Shown here one piece after another: positions 12,901 through 23,072 of a stretch of DNA of 64,000 bases (positions within the stretch are counted from its first letter, which is position 1; each line of letters starts with the position of its first letter). The notes below the pieces were generated by a model. It was not told where the DNA came from. It made no database searches and was given only the letters and a program-made list of their open reading frames with translations. The DNA is from Ifrita kowaldi (lineage: Eukaryota; Chordata; Aves; Passeriformes; Cinclosomatidae). The translations under genes were made by a program, and so were the position numbers. The stretch lies in the NCBI GenBank assembly GCA_013398055.1, contig VZRS01001718.1:229232-293231 (forward strand), in the 5' to 3' direction.

Positions 12901-15900
12901 ACTTACTGGAGTTAATCCAGAGGAGGGCCACCACGGGGGTCAGAGGACTGGAGCACCTCCCCTATAAGGTAAAGCTGAGGGAGTTTGGATTGTTCAACTT
13001 GGAGAAGAGGAGGCTTTGGGGAGACCCTACAGTCCCTTCCAGTACTTAAAGGGGGCCTACAAGAAAGGTGGGAACAGACTTTTTAGTAGGGCCTGTAGAT
13101 AGGACAAGGGGTAATAGTTTTAAACTAAAAGAGGTAGATTCAGACTAGATATAAGGAAAAAAAATTTTGTACCATGAGAGTGGTGAGACACTGGAACAGG
13201 TTGCGCATGGAGGTGGTAGATGCCCCATTCCCAGAAACATTCAAGGTCATACTGGACAGTACTCTAAACAACCTGATCTATTGGAACATGTCCCTGCTTA
13301 TTTCAGGGGGGTTGGACTGGATAACCTTTAAAGGTTCTTTTCAACCCAAACTGGTCTATGATTCTATGATAATTTAAGCCATCCCAAACAGATCACATAT
13401 ATTGCATGTGCAGATTATTTTGACAGTTCACAAAGTGTAACTTCTCCCACAAATGCAACTGTACTACCTGTACATATGCATCAGAGTTGCTTCAGTAATA
13501 CAGAATGGATATATCAGATTTCTAGTCTGTTGAGCATCTAGAACAGCAGAGAAATGTATGAAATGTCTGCTTGATAAAGTAAACCTTATCTTAATCCTTA
13601 GGATGTTTTTTCTCCAAAAGCAAACCCAACACTGACATTTCTGATGTAAAAAAAGAATTGTATCTAAGGGAGGTGACTATTTTGTTTCTTCTCCACATTA
13701 AGTGTTTCTATCAGGGAGAATAAATAACATGTCTCTAGGTAGGAGGCCCATCAATTTCTGTAATATTCTGAGTGTCGGAAAGCATTTCTAAGGCCTTTGC
13801 TGAACAGTCTCTGCAGTTTTAAGTACTGTGTTTTGTAAAGGAGATGAAACATATGGGAGGAGTTGAGGAGATTAACAAGAATGATCAGAGGTCTAGAAAA
13901 CATGTTCATCTAGGGAAAACCAGATAGAACTGAACTTCTTCTGAATGCAAGAGAAGAGAGATGTGTTCTCATAACCGTGTTCAGATAGTGCAGCCTGTTT
14001 TGAGTCCATGGAGGATATAACAAGAAATGGTGAGTTTAGACTGCTTAAAAGTTAAGACATGAGTGAAAATGTTCCAAGCAGTAAGAATAGTGAACTCTTA
14101 GGGTTGTCTGCAGCAGATGTGGAGTCTCTGTCATTGAAGACTTCCAAGGACAAGCTAGTCAATCATTTGTTAAAAATAACATGACTAAATCTGGTTCTGC
14201 CTTGAGTCACAGGAACTGGTGATGACTTTTGCAGTTTATTTTACCCTCTTTTTATTCCCCTGAATCTAGTTCTGTAACTTGCTCATTTGACTTGCTGATT
14301 CTCTGATGGAACTACACTAGACTGAGAAGTTTTTCGGTATAGTTTCTTAATGAATGTAGACTGGGCTTGTCTCAGATGACAAGAGTGGACTTTATTTATT
14401 TGTCTTTCATTACTGGTCCGGTAACACGCTGGTGTCGAAGGGCAGATCTTGCAGGTGTTACCTGTAACTCCCAAAGCAGTTTCAGAGTTGAATGAAAGTT
14501 TCAGTTTCTTGCTGTTGAATGAATAAAGACAAGAAATTTAAATTTTCAGAGTAGACCTGTAGCTTTGCATGTCAATAGTTAAATGCTGTCTTATGCAATG
14601 ATATATTTATTGTCTCTTCATCTTTCTGTTAGAAAGGGAGGAAGTGTAACCGAACGAAGAAGTCGGTGAGAGCCGTTCGCTACGAGTACAAGAACTGCAC
14701 GAGCGTGCAGACGTACAGACCCCGTTACTGCGGCCGCTGCAGCGACGGGCGCTGCTGCACCCCTCACAACACCAAAACCATCCAGGTGGAGTTCCGCTGT
14801 CCCCAGGGCAAAGTCCTAAAAAAGCCAATGATGTTGATCAGCACCTGTGTCTGTCATAACAACACAAGAAATTTAAATTTTCAGAGTAGACCTGTAGCTT
14901 TGCATGTCAATAGTTAAATGCTGTCTTATGCAATGATATATTTATTGTCTCTTCATCTTTCTGTTAGAAAGGGAGGAAGTGTAACCGAACGAAGAAGTCG
15001 GTGAGAGCCGTTCGCTACGAGTACAAGAACTGCACGAGCGTGCAGACGTACAGACCCCGTTACTGCGGCCGCTGCAGCGACGGGCGCTGCTGCACCCCTC
15101 ACAACACCAAAACCATCCAGGTGGAGTTCCGCTGTCCCCAGGGCAAAGTCCTAAAAAAGCCAATGATGTTGATCAGCACCTGTGTCTGTCATAACAACTG
15201 TCCTCAGAGTAACATTGTTTTCTTCCAGCCATTAGATCCCACGTCTAGCGAAGCAAAAATATGAAAAATATGAATTAGATAGTGCAAAAAATACAAGCAG
15301 TTTATGCAACACTTGACCCACAATCAGGTGAATGTAACAAATGTATATATGAAACATCTAAAATATTTTTCAGAATGGTCTTTCAAACTAGGTGCTTCCC
15401 CCGCCCCCACCCCCCCCCTGCAGTTTATTAAATACCTCATTTTACATTTGCCCTCTCTGAATGTCTTTTATTCACTTGAAGGAAATTTTATACGTTGGAC
15501 AGAGCCTTCTTTTTTTTCTTGATGGTGGCATAAAGATTACAAAGCCAATAGCTAGACTTTCCCCTTGAGTTAAGGGGATCATGCTGCAAGTTTCAGTAAA
15601 TGTAAGACTGGGCTCCTTGAGAGTAAATGTATTCCATGAGGAATGCATGATACTGTATCACACAAGCTTCCAGGCTTTTAACTTCACTTTCCATACTGCA
15701 TATAAACACCTCAGCAGTGTTCTTTTTTCTTTTTAATTAAGTCTATTTTTTGATTACAGTAAAAATCTTACTGATGAAAGTGTTGCTTTATTGTGGCTTA
15801 TAAAATACCTTCTGTCAATACCTCTGACTCTGAGGATTAAGTTTGCACATAGCCCCTGAAACAGCATAGGTAAGATCTCTTATCCTGAAGCACAGCAGGT

Positions 15901-16180
15901 TGGTAGCTGGCAGCAATTAAATTTCTCTTTGGTAACCTCAATAGCAGTCTAATCCAAAACCAGCTGAAGTCAGTGTTGTATAAGAGTTTGGTTCTAATCA
16001 ATGTGTGTCTGTAGATATAGCTATTTGGATGCAAAAATAATGTATCTGTAAATTCCTCTAAAACACTAACTGTATCATATGGTGCTTCATTTCTTAGAAA
16101 GGTGTATATGTAAATAGAAACTGTACATACTGTAATATAACTTTACTAAGTAAATAAACTTTATGTGATCCAAAATATTT
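9933..16180 (+). CDS. CCN3: CCN3 (NOV) gene, 5' end missing in gap
   Basis: CCN3 is a secreted, cysteine-rich matricellular protein that binds integrins and modulates Notch, BMP and growth-factor signalling in cartilage, vessel and nerve. The visible locus codes, in order, for the end of an IGFBP module, a full VWC module, a TSP1 module and a CT cystine knot, each on its own exon as usual for the CCN family. Visible coding blocks are 9935-10043, 10309-10560, 12421-12629 and 14968-15264, joined in phases 1, 1 and 0 with no frameshift or internal stop. The wording of the modules (CDESSGLYCDRGPEDG, EGDNCVFDGMIYRNGE, EQTTEWSACSKSCGMGFSTR, the ending SSEAKI) matches bird NOV as I know it and separates it from CCN1, CCN2 and CCN4-6. 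The CT exon is duplicated. The end of the locus is set by the poly(A) signal at 16153. Confidence 0.95.
9935..10043 (+). CDS. CCN3: CCN3 exon 2 (3' part), IGFBP module
   Basis: The exon emerges from the gap in mid-domain. It reads ARQRGERCSALLPCDESS followed by GLYCDRGPEDGAAAGICM, the C-terminal half of the insulin-like-growth-factor-binding-protein module of CCN3. It ends with one base of a split codon at the donor gg|gtaggt (GT at 10044-10045), phase 1. The four cysteines seen here fit the family. The upstream part, with the family GCGCC motif and the signal peptide, is not visible. Codon use is extremely GC-rich, as expected within the CpG island. Confidence 0.93.
10044..10308 (+). other. 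CCN3: CCN3 intron 2
   Basis: This is a short GC-rich intron (265 bp) with donor GTAGGT and acceptor cccactag. It lies inside the CpG island and holds no other feature that I can see. Confidence 0.85.
10309..10560 (+). CDS. CCN3: CCN3 exon 3, VWC module
   Basis: This 252-bp exon encodes the von Willebrand factor type C module. It starts with the split valine codon (V-LEGDNCVFDGMIY) and carries ten cysteines, including the CTCRDGQIGC and GECCEKWVC motifs typical of CCN VWC repeats. It ends in GGFAMA with one base of the next codon before the donor g|gtgagg at 10561. Phase is 1 at both ends, which makes the exon symmetrical. In CCN proteins this module takes part in binding BMP/TGF-beta ligands and in protein-protein contacts. 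Confidence 0.96.
10561..12420 (+). other. CCN3: CCN3 intron 3
   Basis: This 1.86-kb AT-rich intron has donor GTGAGG and acceptor ttctctccag. Apart from a possible MIR-type SINE remnant at about 11345-11435 I see only unique sequence and short A- or T-runs. Confidence 0.85.
11345..11435 (+). repeat. Possible MIR-type SINE remnant
   Basis: The words tctctgctctttgtgatctt, gggcagttagtt and aatccatttaaa follow in the order of the MIR core-to-tail consensus (ordinarily ctctgccact, tgtgatcttgggcaagt, then catctgtaaa). The copy is strongly diverged and has lost its ends. This was judged by eye from memory of the consensus. Confidence 0.45.
12421..12629 (+). CDS. CCN3: CCN3 exon 4, TSP1 module
   Basis: The 209-bp exon completes the split alanine codon and reads AYRQEATLGIDVSDSSANC and then the thrombospondin type 1 module. 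The core WSACSKSCGMGFSTR is followed by CEMVKQTRLC and RPC, six cysteines in the family spacing. It ends ENEESSDK in phase 0 at the donor g|gtatgc (12630). The WSxCSxxCG motif is the binding face used in CCN proteins for integrins, LRPs and VEGF. No deviation from the bird protein suggests damage. Confidence 0.96.
12800..13372 (+). mobile_element. CR1 LINE 3' fragment
   Basis: It begins with the typical ggtcaagggaggtgattcta, continues through actctggtgagaccccacc, ccagaggagggccaccac and gagacactggaacaggttg, and ends in ggtctatgattctatgat, the CR1 3' tail with its ATTCTATG repeat. It covers the reverse-transcriptase C-terminus and 3' UTR part of the element and is 5'-truncated, as nearly all bird CR1 copies are. 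The reading frame is broken. It lies in sense orientation within CCN3 intron 4. Confidence 0.93.
13855..14240 (+). mobile_element. Ancient, degraded CR1-like LINE fragment
   Basis: Diverged CR1 phrases appear in the right order: aagaatgatcagaggtctag, later tgtggagtctctgtcattga followed by agacttccaaggacaagcta, then aatctggttctgccttgagt. These correspond to the consensus aaatgatcaggggtctgg, gtggaatctccttccttagag and ggtcctgctttgag. It has no recognisable 3' tail and contains indels, so it is much older than the copy at 12800. Confidence 0.55.
14529..14863 (+). repeat. CCN3: Exact 335-bp tandem duplication, upstream copy
   Basis: The unit starts at acaagaaatttaaattttc in intron 4 and runs through the branch-point region, the acceptor and most of the CT exon to ctgtcataacaac. 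It is repeated immediately, offset by exactly 335 bases, and I found no mismatch on reading both copies through. The bases just outside the unit differ on both sides (g/c before, a/t after), so there is no microhomology at the junction. Confidence 0.97.
14633..14917 (+). CDS. CCN3: CCN3 exon 5, upstream duplicate copy (CT module with altered end)
   Basis: An acceptor (ttctgttag, AG at 14631-14632) identical to that of the functional copy opens KGRKCNRTKKSVRAVRYEY, the start of the C-terminal cystine-knot module. Nine of its ten cysteines are present. At CVCHNN the reading frame crosses the duplication junction into intron sequence. It adds TRNLNFQSRPVALHVNS before a TAA at 14915, in place of the tenth cysteine and the SSEAKI tail. 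No donor site or poly(A) signal is apparent between the copies, so a transcript using this acceptor would carry the second copy as 3' UTR. It could be an alternative terminal exon, or not exist in the genome at all if the duplication is an assembly error. Confidence 0.6.
   Translation, partial: KGRKCNRTKKSVRAVRYEYKNCTSVQTYRPRYCGRCSDGRCCTPHNTKTIQVEFRCPQGKVLKKPMMLISTCVCHNNTRNLNFQSRPVALHVNS
14864..15198 (+). repeat. CCN3: Exact 335-bp tandem duplication, downstream copy
   Basis: This is the second unit of the pair, identical to 14529-14863. It contains its own polypyrimidine tract and acceptor (AG at 14966-14967) and continues without a break into the authentic end of the CT exon (tgtcctcagag...). 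Confidence 0.97.
14968..15264 (+). CDS. CCN3: CCN3 exon 5, complete copy: CT cystine-knot module and C-terminus
   Basis: The 297-bp coding part encodes 98 residues from KGRKCNRTKK to SSEAKI and a TGA at 15262-15264. All ten cysteines of the CT domain are present, including CSDGRCCTPHNTKT and the closing CVCHNNC. KNCTS carries a potential N-glycosylation site. Phase 0 joins cleanly to exon 4 (SSDK|KGRK). This is the copy expected in the normal protein. The CT module mediates dimerisation and binding to heparan sulphate, Notch1 and other partners in the family. Confidence 0.95.
   Translation, partial: KGRKCNRTKKSVRAVRYEYKNCTSVQTYRPRYCGRCSDGRCCTPHNTKTIQVEFRCPQGKVLKKPMMLISTCVCHNNCPQSNIVFFQPLDPTSSEAKI
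15397..15418. repeat. C-rich low-complexity tract in CCN3 3' UTR
   Basis: The tract is almost pure C with single g and a interruptions. It is prone to sequencing slippage and could be a poly(C)-binding-protein site in the transcript. Confidence 0.85.
16153..16158 (+). terminator. CCN3: Poly(A) signal of CCN3
   Basis: An AATAAA within ctaagtaaataaactttatg is the last clear signal downstream of the CCN3 stop codon and is preceded by a conserved-looking AU-rich segment. It is the likely 3' end of the transcript, with cleavage expected some 10-30 bases further on. Confidence 0.75.
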
Positions 16181-17263
16181 TTTCCTGAAGTTGTTTTTCT
16201 TAAACTACCAGCTTTGAACAGATAAAAGCAATGGGAAGAAATAGGGTCTGCAGACTCCTAAAATCAAGATGCTTTCTTGCGTTATTCTTAATGTCCCTCA
16301 TCCTCATTGCTGCCTTAAAAGTCATGCAGTGCCTTGCTACAGGGAAGCATGAATAATTTGTGGGGCACATATGAGAAAGGAGGTTTCTTTCAGAGTAAGC
16401 TAGCATGGGAGATAGGATGATGTAAATAAAGTTAGTGTGCCCTGAAACGTAGTGGTGGTGGTGAAGAGTAATTACATGACTCAGAGTTCATATTTGGTTC
16501 TGAACAACTAACAAAGTATTTCATTGGGTCGTGCAATACTTCAAGCCTCACAAAATCAGCTTGTGACCATGTTTGTGTTAGATACTGTGTGGCAATATCC
16601 TCAAGGAATGTAGAGCCTGAGGAGGGTGGCAGTTTCATGTATATTAGATCATGTATGTAGCAGAATTGTGCCAATAGGTCCTAAGTACAGTTGTGGAGAC
16701 GTTCAGCTGCTTCAACTGTGAGACCAAGTTTAGCTTGGTGTGTGTCTGTCTCTGTTAGTGACAGCAGAGTTGTACTTATGCCACAACTGCTCTATAACCA
16801 TGTGATAGGAAACAACTCTGTCTTGAGAAAAAAGGGCAGAAAGCCTAATCTTAACATATTTGGCCTAGTGTTCTCCTCTGAAGGAGCTATCAAACTCTGG
16901 TTTGGCAATTCCTGAGGGGTGGAATTCAGCTGGGGGCTAAAACTCCTCGTTTTAGCCAATGAAGCCTAAGGTAAGGATAACTATGAGCAAGCATCAACAG
17001 CTGATGGGTTTTTAGCAACTTTTAGGTTATCCTCGAAATTATGAGGTCCTGGTGCTAAAACTGATTCCGTTAAGGTTTAGATAGGTCAGGTCCTCACCTG
17101 GGCTCTTGCACATCTTTCTCCACTAACTCCACCAGTGTTGAATTTCTCTGTAGTCATTGCTGTTCTTATCAACACATTCCTGCCTGTTTTTTGCTGGAAC
17201 TAGACTATGTTTGTGCATACATGCAACACTCCCTGCCCTTGCACTGTTTATAGTGCATTCCCT

Positions 17264-17680
17264 AATCATAGAATCATAGAATAGTTTGGGTTGGAAGGGA
17301 CCTTTAAGGGTCATCTGGTCCAACCCCTCTGAAATAAGCAGGGACATATTCCACTGCTTTGGGTTGCTCAGAGTCCTGTAACCTGACCTTGAATGTTTCC
17401 AGGGATGGGGATCTATCACCTGTTCCAGTGTCTCACTACCCTCGTTATACAGAATTTCTTCCTTATATCTAGTTTGAATCTACCTCTTCTAGCTTAAAAC
17501 TCCTCTCTCTCAGCCTTTCCTTGGAGGAGAGGTACTCCATCCTTCTGACCAGTTTTGTAGCTCTCCTCTGGACCTGGTTCAAAAGGTCCGAATCTTCTAA
17601 TGTAACACTTTCTGTGCAAGGAAATGCCAAGAGCTGGACAGGACATGGCCAGGACTCCTCAAAGCAGCTGAGAAGTGATT
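17264..17680 (-). mobile_element. CR1 LINE 3' fragment
   Basis: Read on the - strand it ends in the CR1 tail. On the + strand this appears as atcatagaatcatagaatag followed by tttgggttggaagggacctt and tctggtccaacccctctga. It then runs back through tgttccagtgtctcactacc and atctagtttgaatctacctc to agagctggacaggacatgg. The far (5') boundary near 17680 is approximate. It is 5'-truncated and not coding. Confidence 0.92.
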
Positions 17681-20600
17681 AAGGAGTAGATCAGAATCCA
17701 GGAGAAATGGAAGAAGGGTTTTTTTTTAAATACTTTCATCCCACATCTCCTCCTGCATCCCCCCTCCACCCCAAAAATCAGGCTGGTTTGTGCAGGGCTT
17801 CTCTAATATAATGCAAGCTATCAAGTATTTCTCTGGATCATCTTGCAAATTACAGGCATCCTGATTTTCAAGAGATGCATCAACTACTGAGCAATGCAGC
17901 AATAATGTCTGGACAAATTTAAACAGTTTTTGGATTAATAAAACCCAGCTAATCCTGAGCCAGATGTAATTAGAGAGGAATGCAGTCAACCACTGATTTC
18001 CTATGAAGTAAAATGGTTAATTCACTATATTTTGACAGTTTCTCTATTCCATTCACACAATACAATTACAATTCCAAAGTAATTTATACTTGTGCATCAG
18101 CTTATCATTGTTGCATTGCTTCTCCTCTATTCCCATGCTTTCCCTTAATGTTATCTGGATTTTCATGTCATTCCTTGAGTTTTACTTTTATTGGGTCATA
18201 CAAGCAAAGCACAGGCACCAGGGGGAAGCAGTTCAATAAGTGGCTTCCACTTTGCAGGCAAGTTAAAAAGCTCGTCTGGGATGTGAACCCACCACCCTTT
18301 GTACATTAAGGTCATCCACTACTCTTAAGTTTGTGGGTTTTTTCCCCCAACAAAGGCATGAGTTTTATTTCTGATATTTTTGAAGAGACACAAATGAAGC
18401 TTCCTGCTGGGACTCATCTTGTGGATTGTCCATCACTTCCTTTGGGAAGGGGAATATGTGCACTTATGGCATATGAGTTCAAGTGCAACTTTGGTAACTC
18501 CTTTTGTCTATACTGTTTCACCAGCACTTTAAACTGCAGTCTGCACTTCAGTAAACCAGTGCCAAAATGCCCCCATAACCTTTCTTAGTGCTGCTCTACC
18601 TGATTTCTACGTCTTTAACTCATTTCGTGAAAAGATGATCATGTTGTTATGAGCACTGCAACCTCCACAAAAGAGAAGTGCCACCGTGTTCAAACCCTTA
18701 TTAGCCATCTTAATAAACACCAGAACTACAGCAGTCTCAGTGTCTTCTTATGTTACTATAGCATTTCAGCAGGAAAACGTATATTTTGGAAGAGATCACA
18801 TGTGTTTCCTCTGGACAAAAGGAGCCAAAGATCTGACCCAGTTTTACTGTCTTTCAGACTATATACATAATACCGATTCAATGGCTAGTTTTACCTCAGC
18901 TCAGCAGAGACAGATTTTCATCTGCTATCAGTTTGGTTATATGCATTTAGATTCATTTTACTTTAATATGGACAGTTACTATCTGAATCTTTGGGCTAAT
19001 TTCAGCCTGTTCCTGAAAAAGCTCTTGACACTGATTTAGTTAAAACACAACAGTGATGTGTCAAACCTGTGAAATTTGTATGAGTAAACTCCAGTGATAA
19101 AATCCTGGACATTTCTGGTGTAGAGCTGTGATTTTCCTAAAGAAGCAAAGTTAATTACTCAGACTGAGAAAAATTAAATTATCCAAATGTCAGCAATTCA
19201 TGTTCATATCTCCAAGGATTCATATCTGAGCATCTCAGGGAACATCACTCAGTGTTCTATGTATGGGTCCATGCAGCAATGCGTACTAAGTGTGTGTTGA
19301 TGAAACAAGCACAAAATATGCTGGTCACCTTGTTCCTCCCAAGTTCTCTGAACCTATGTACCTTTCCTTTGCTACTACAAGTGTAGGACTGCCCCAAAAA
19401 TAAGTCACTTAACAGTTTTTGGTGTTAACAACTGGCAGGCTAAGTACACCTTCAATAACTGATGTTGATGATAGCCAGTGTTACACCCTACAGCACATGT
19501 AGCCTGAGATGTTTATAGCTTCTTCCAGGACTCCTTCATCTCTAGGACTTCATCAAAACAGCATACTTCTTGTCTTTAATCTGCTTTGAATTTCTCTGGG
19601 GTAGTAGTCAAACACATTGAAAATGTCCTTTTTTTGCCTTCACTGTGTAACGAGACGGGCTGACAACCTCCTCAACTGATGCCTGACACTAGAGTGAAAA
19701 CCTCAAAATGGGTAGAATTCTACAATTGATTTCATTAAGATCATGGCCTCACCCTTTCTGTTTTCCAGTATAATTCCAGGAGTAGTATAATGTATAATGA
19801 AATCTTCAGGAAAAATAGAATGTTACTATTTCTTTTTCTTTCTATTCTAAGCTATAATTTTTCTTCACCCTATTTTCAATAATTTCTAGGTGTGTGGGAA
19901 GATGGATGGAAAAAATTCATTTACAGCTTCCAGTCCTAGTATTTACGTATTATGACAAATGTGAACTTCATGAAATAACATTTTATTTCTCTCCTCTGAG
20001 AACTCAATACACTGGAATTTCTTTTTCTTATTTTTTTTTTTAATAATAAAGTAATTCTTCTGTACCAAAGCTTTCTGTGTTGGCAGAAGCTTTGTTTCTT
20101 GTCTCAAAAAATAATTCTAGTTATGTCCACCATGCTAAATTTTGTAATATGAGCTGTCTATTGAAGGCGCAAAATTTAATGTGACCTGAGGGAGAATTCT
20201 GCTCTGATTTTCCCGTTACCAATCCCAGTTTATACATTACACAGGTATGTACACCTGTTCTATGACCAGAGCTACTATGCTGGTATCAGTCAGGAGACCT
20301 ACCACACAACTGCAACAGGAAGAGTTTAGTTGCAAGTATCTAGCAAATATTTTTAATATTTGTTTTAATTCCTGAGGTTAAAATTTTTATTTCTATAAAT
20401 TTGTAAAGTTAGAGCTACGTCTCTTGCTTTATCATTAAACCCATGTTTAAAATCTAATATTCTCCCTGGACCGTCGAGGGAGGCCAGCAGATTGCCTGCC
20501 AGTGAGCTTGCTGGAGAGCACAAAATTAATCTCACACTAAGCCTCTCCACTCAGAGAGGACCCTTGCCAGTCAATTGACTTAACTGAATGATTTTTAGAT

Positions 20601-21013
20601 TAGCAAACAGGCAAAAAAAGAAAAACCTATTTGTGTCCCAAGAAGTAGATTTATTCTGCCTTGGACATGCAAATGGTCACATTAAAATAATGAAGAAAAG
20701 TGCCCCACTGACCTAAAACTCTTCACTGTTAGTGGATGTTAATCTGATTGTTGTTATTCAATGTTAGAATAAAGTATTTCCCCCAAGATTTTGCATTTCA
20801 GTTCATACAGGGAGACCTGGATCTCTGGTCTCGTCTGTTGTCTCTCCTCTTCTTTAGCCTCTTGAGCTGTCACCATGTGCCAAGACTGTTTTCTACGCTC
20901 TTCCATATTTTTTCCATGCTTTCCTTATCTCACTCCTTATTTTTCACTTCCACGGTGCCCTCAAGTGGTAAATTTTGCATGTACATGCATACCCCGTGGC
21001 CAGAGGCCTTCCC

Positions 21014-21045
21014 CATGCACCCCATGCACCCCATGCACCCCATGC
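21014..21045. repeat. Short 9-bp tandem repeat
   Basis: The unit CATGCACCC is repeated about three and a half times without error. It sits in otherwise unremarkable sequence. Confidence 0.9.
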
Positions 21046-23050
21046 CTCCTGCCTTCTCCCTTTCTCCATGTGACCTGCAGCCTTCAGAATACACGTTGTG
21101 TCCATCACAGTCCGCTTGCTTGGAGCTAATTGGACCTTTTTTTGAAGCATGTCAAATTTATTTTTTCTTCTGGTAAAAGATGAACGATATTTAGAAGGAT
21201 ATAATAAATTACTTTCTAAAGAGAAGAAAGTGTGTTAACTGAGGGAGATTTGCTCTCCTACACCTCTGGGTCTGGCTCATTAAAGACCCAGGCTCAGCAC
21301 CTCATGTTGCTTGATTCACAGAAATTCAGAAATAATCTATCCATTAGGCCAAACAGAGGCTTGAGGCTGCACATACTCAGGATTGTGCTCTGACCATCAG
21401 GACAGAAGAATAAGTATGTTAGACCCTGTGGGAGGATTGCTAGTTTGGGTTGTTTGGGCTTCTTATCCTCTCTATTTTTAATTAAAGAATTGCACTTTAA
21501 TATAAAGTTGGGAGTTTGTGCAAAGAGGCAAAACCCAGAAATCCTTACACAGATTGAGGCAGAATTAAATTCTTTGAATTGCCTTCGTATACAAGTATAA
21601 TAGCTGAAATGCTTGAGAAGTTGGGCCCTCACCATTTTGCAAAAACTGTATTTTCAGACTGTAGCATGTTAGACTGCCTACCTCAGAAACAAAATGCACG
21701 TCTTTGGGGAAAAGAATCCATATTTTAACACAATGAAAGTATGTACCTTTAGCGTTCTGCAGCTTACGTGCTCACTCTGTGGGCTGTGAGTTTGCAGTTG
21801 TACATGAAACTCTGTCATTCTCCCAACAGGACAGTGCCAAGGGCTGCCTTTGGCACCGCTGCACTGCTTAGAGGAAAGGCAGAAGAGCCCATCTTGGGGC
21901 CAGGATTGCAAGCACTATTTCACTTCATATTTAATGAAGATGTGTTTGGGCGGCGTGGCTCAGGTCTCCTGCAAACCACGGAGAATGGGGACACCTGGTG
22001 GCTACGGGCCGTTTGGACTTGTCAAGGATAACCTTTGGGTCTGCTGCCGAAAGCAGGGATGCGTCCGGAAAGGATGAGACCAACTGACGCTGCTTGTGAA
22101 AACTGCCACTGGTTAGGGGGACAACAACAGCAGGGGAGGACAGAAGCCCAATTTTTAAATGTATCTAAATTTTTATTAGCATTATGGCAGGCCCCAGCCT
22201 CCTCCAGGACCTTGTTTGCTTTGTGTAGATAAACAATGCAGAAAAAGTTTCTCATCCCAGGCTTTCCAGTTAAGTGGGAAAGACACAAAGGGTGAAGGGG
22301 AGGCCCTTTTCTCTGGTTAGCACACAAGGCACTCAAAGCTCAGAATATATGAGCAGCTTTCTCTCCACCACACACAACCTGTGGTAAACCCAGGAAATGA
22401 GCCATTTCTCTTAAGTCACCATCCACAGCCTTAACCACAAAGGCTCTCCTCCTTCTCCTCCTCCTGCTCCTCTTAGCTTTACCCTTTCAAGTCCACTCTG
22501 CACTTCAGAGGATCATGTTGCAGAGGAAATGAAGCAATATGCTTTCTTTTCAGAGAACAGAAAGGGTCTCAGGCACCACAAAAGAGACACCTTTAAAGAA
22601 CAGAAGGACATTGAGCCCAGGGAAAATGATGGTCTCTGGAAAGGTTATTACTCATTCCATAGAGAAGGGGTTGCTCTCTGTGTATGATGCAGATGTACTT
22701 AAGACAGTCCTACTTCATCTGATTACAAACCACCTTGTTTTGGGTTACACAGTGCCTGGTGGAATATGGTTTTGCATCTCTTCCTTGGGATGCCTGTGAA
22801 GGAAATGGCCATCCCTCACTTGCACTAACAGCTATTCAGTGTGGTTGCCAAATCTTTCCTCTTCCAAGCTGTAGCGAACATTTTAGCTTCCCTATCAGAG
22901 TGAAAAAAACCACAGAGGGATCAGTATCTGCAGCCCATGCAAAGTGACAGAGCTCCCAACTCCATCAAGAGACAAGGAAGACCAGGAGCCCCAGGGCTTG
23001 GCAGTGAGTCCATGCCCTGCCTCCCAGGCACTCAGCACACACACAAACCC

Positions 23051-23072
23051 AAAAAAAAAAAAAAAAAAAAAA
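23051..23072. repeat. Poly(A) tract
   Basis: A run of 22 A follows a short CA-rich piece. No retrocopy or SINE body was recognised upstream that would make this a retroposon tail. Confidence 0.9.

Larger units (their letters stand above)
12630..14632 (+). other. CCN3: CCN3 intron 4 (to the first exon-5 copy)
   Basis: The intron is 2.0 kb to the first CT exon, or 2.34 kb to the second. It has donor GTATGC and acceptor ttctgttag. It is largely built of transposon sequence: a recent CR1 3' fragment begins about 170 bp after exon 4, and a much older CR1 remnant follows at about 13855-14240. Confidence 0.85.
15265..16180 (+). other. CCN3: CCN3 3' UTR
   Basis: Roughly 0.9 kb of AT-rich sequence lies between the stop codon and the AATAAA at 16153. 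It includes a C-rich tract at 15397-15418 and a canonical Pumilio-type word TGTAAATA at 16109-16116. The end is inferred from the poly(A) signal, and the cleavage site itself is not visible. Confidence 0.75.

Noticed and set aside
20748..21176. 142-codon open frame on the + strand
   Set aside because: It spans a 9-bp minisatellite and T/C-rich low-complexity sequence. The predicted protein has no family resemblance and no supporting splice or promoter signals.
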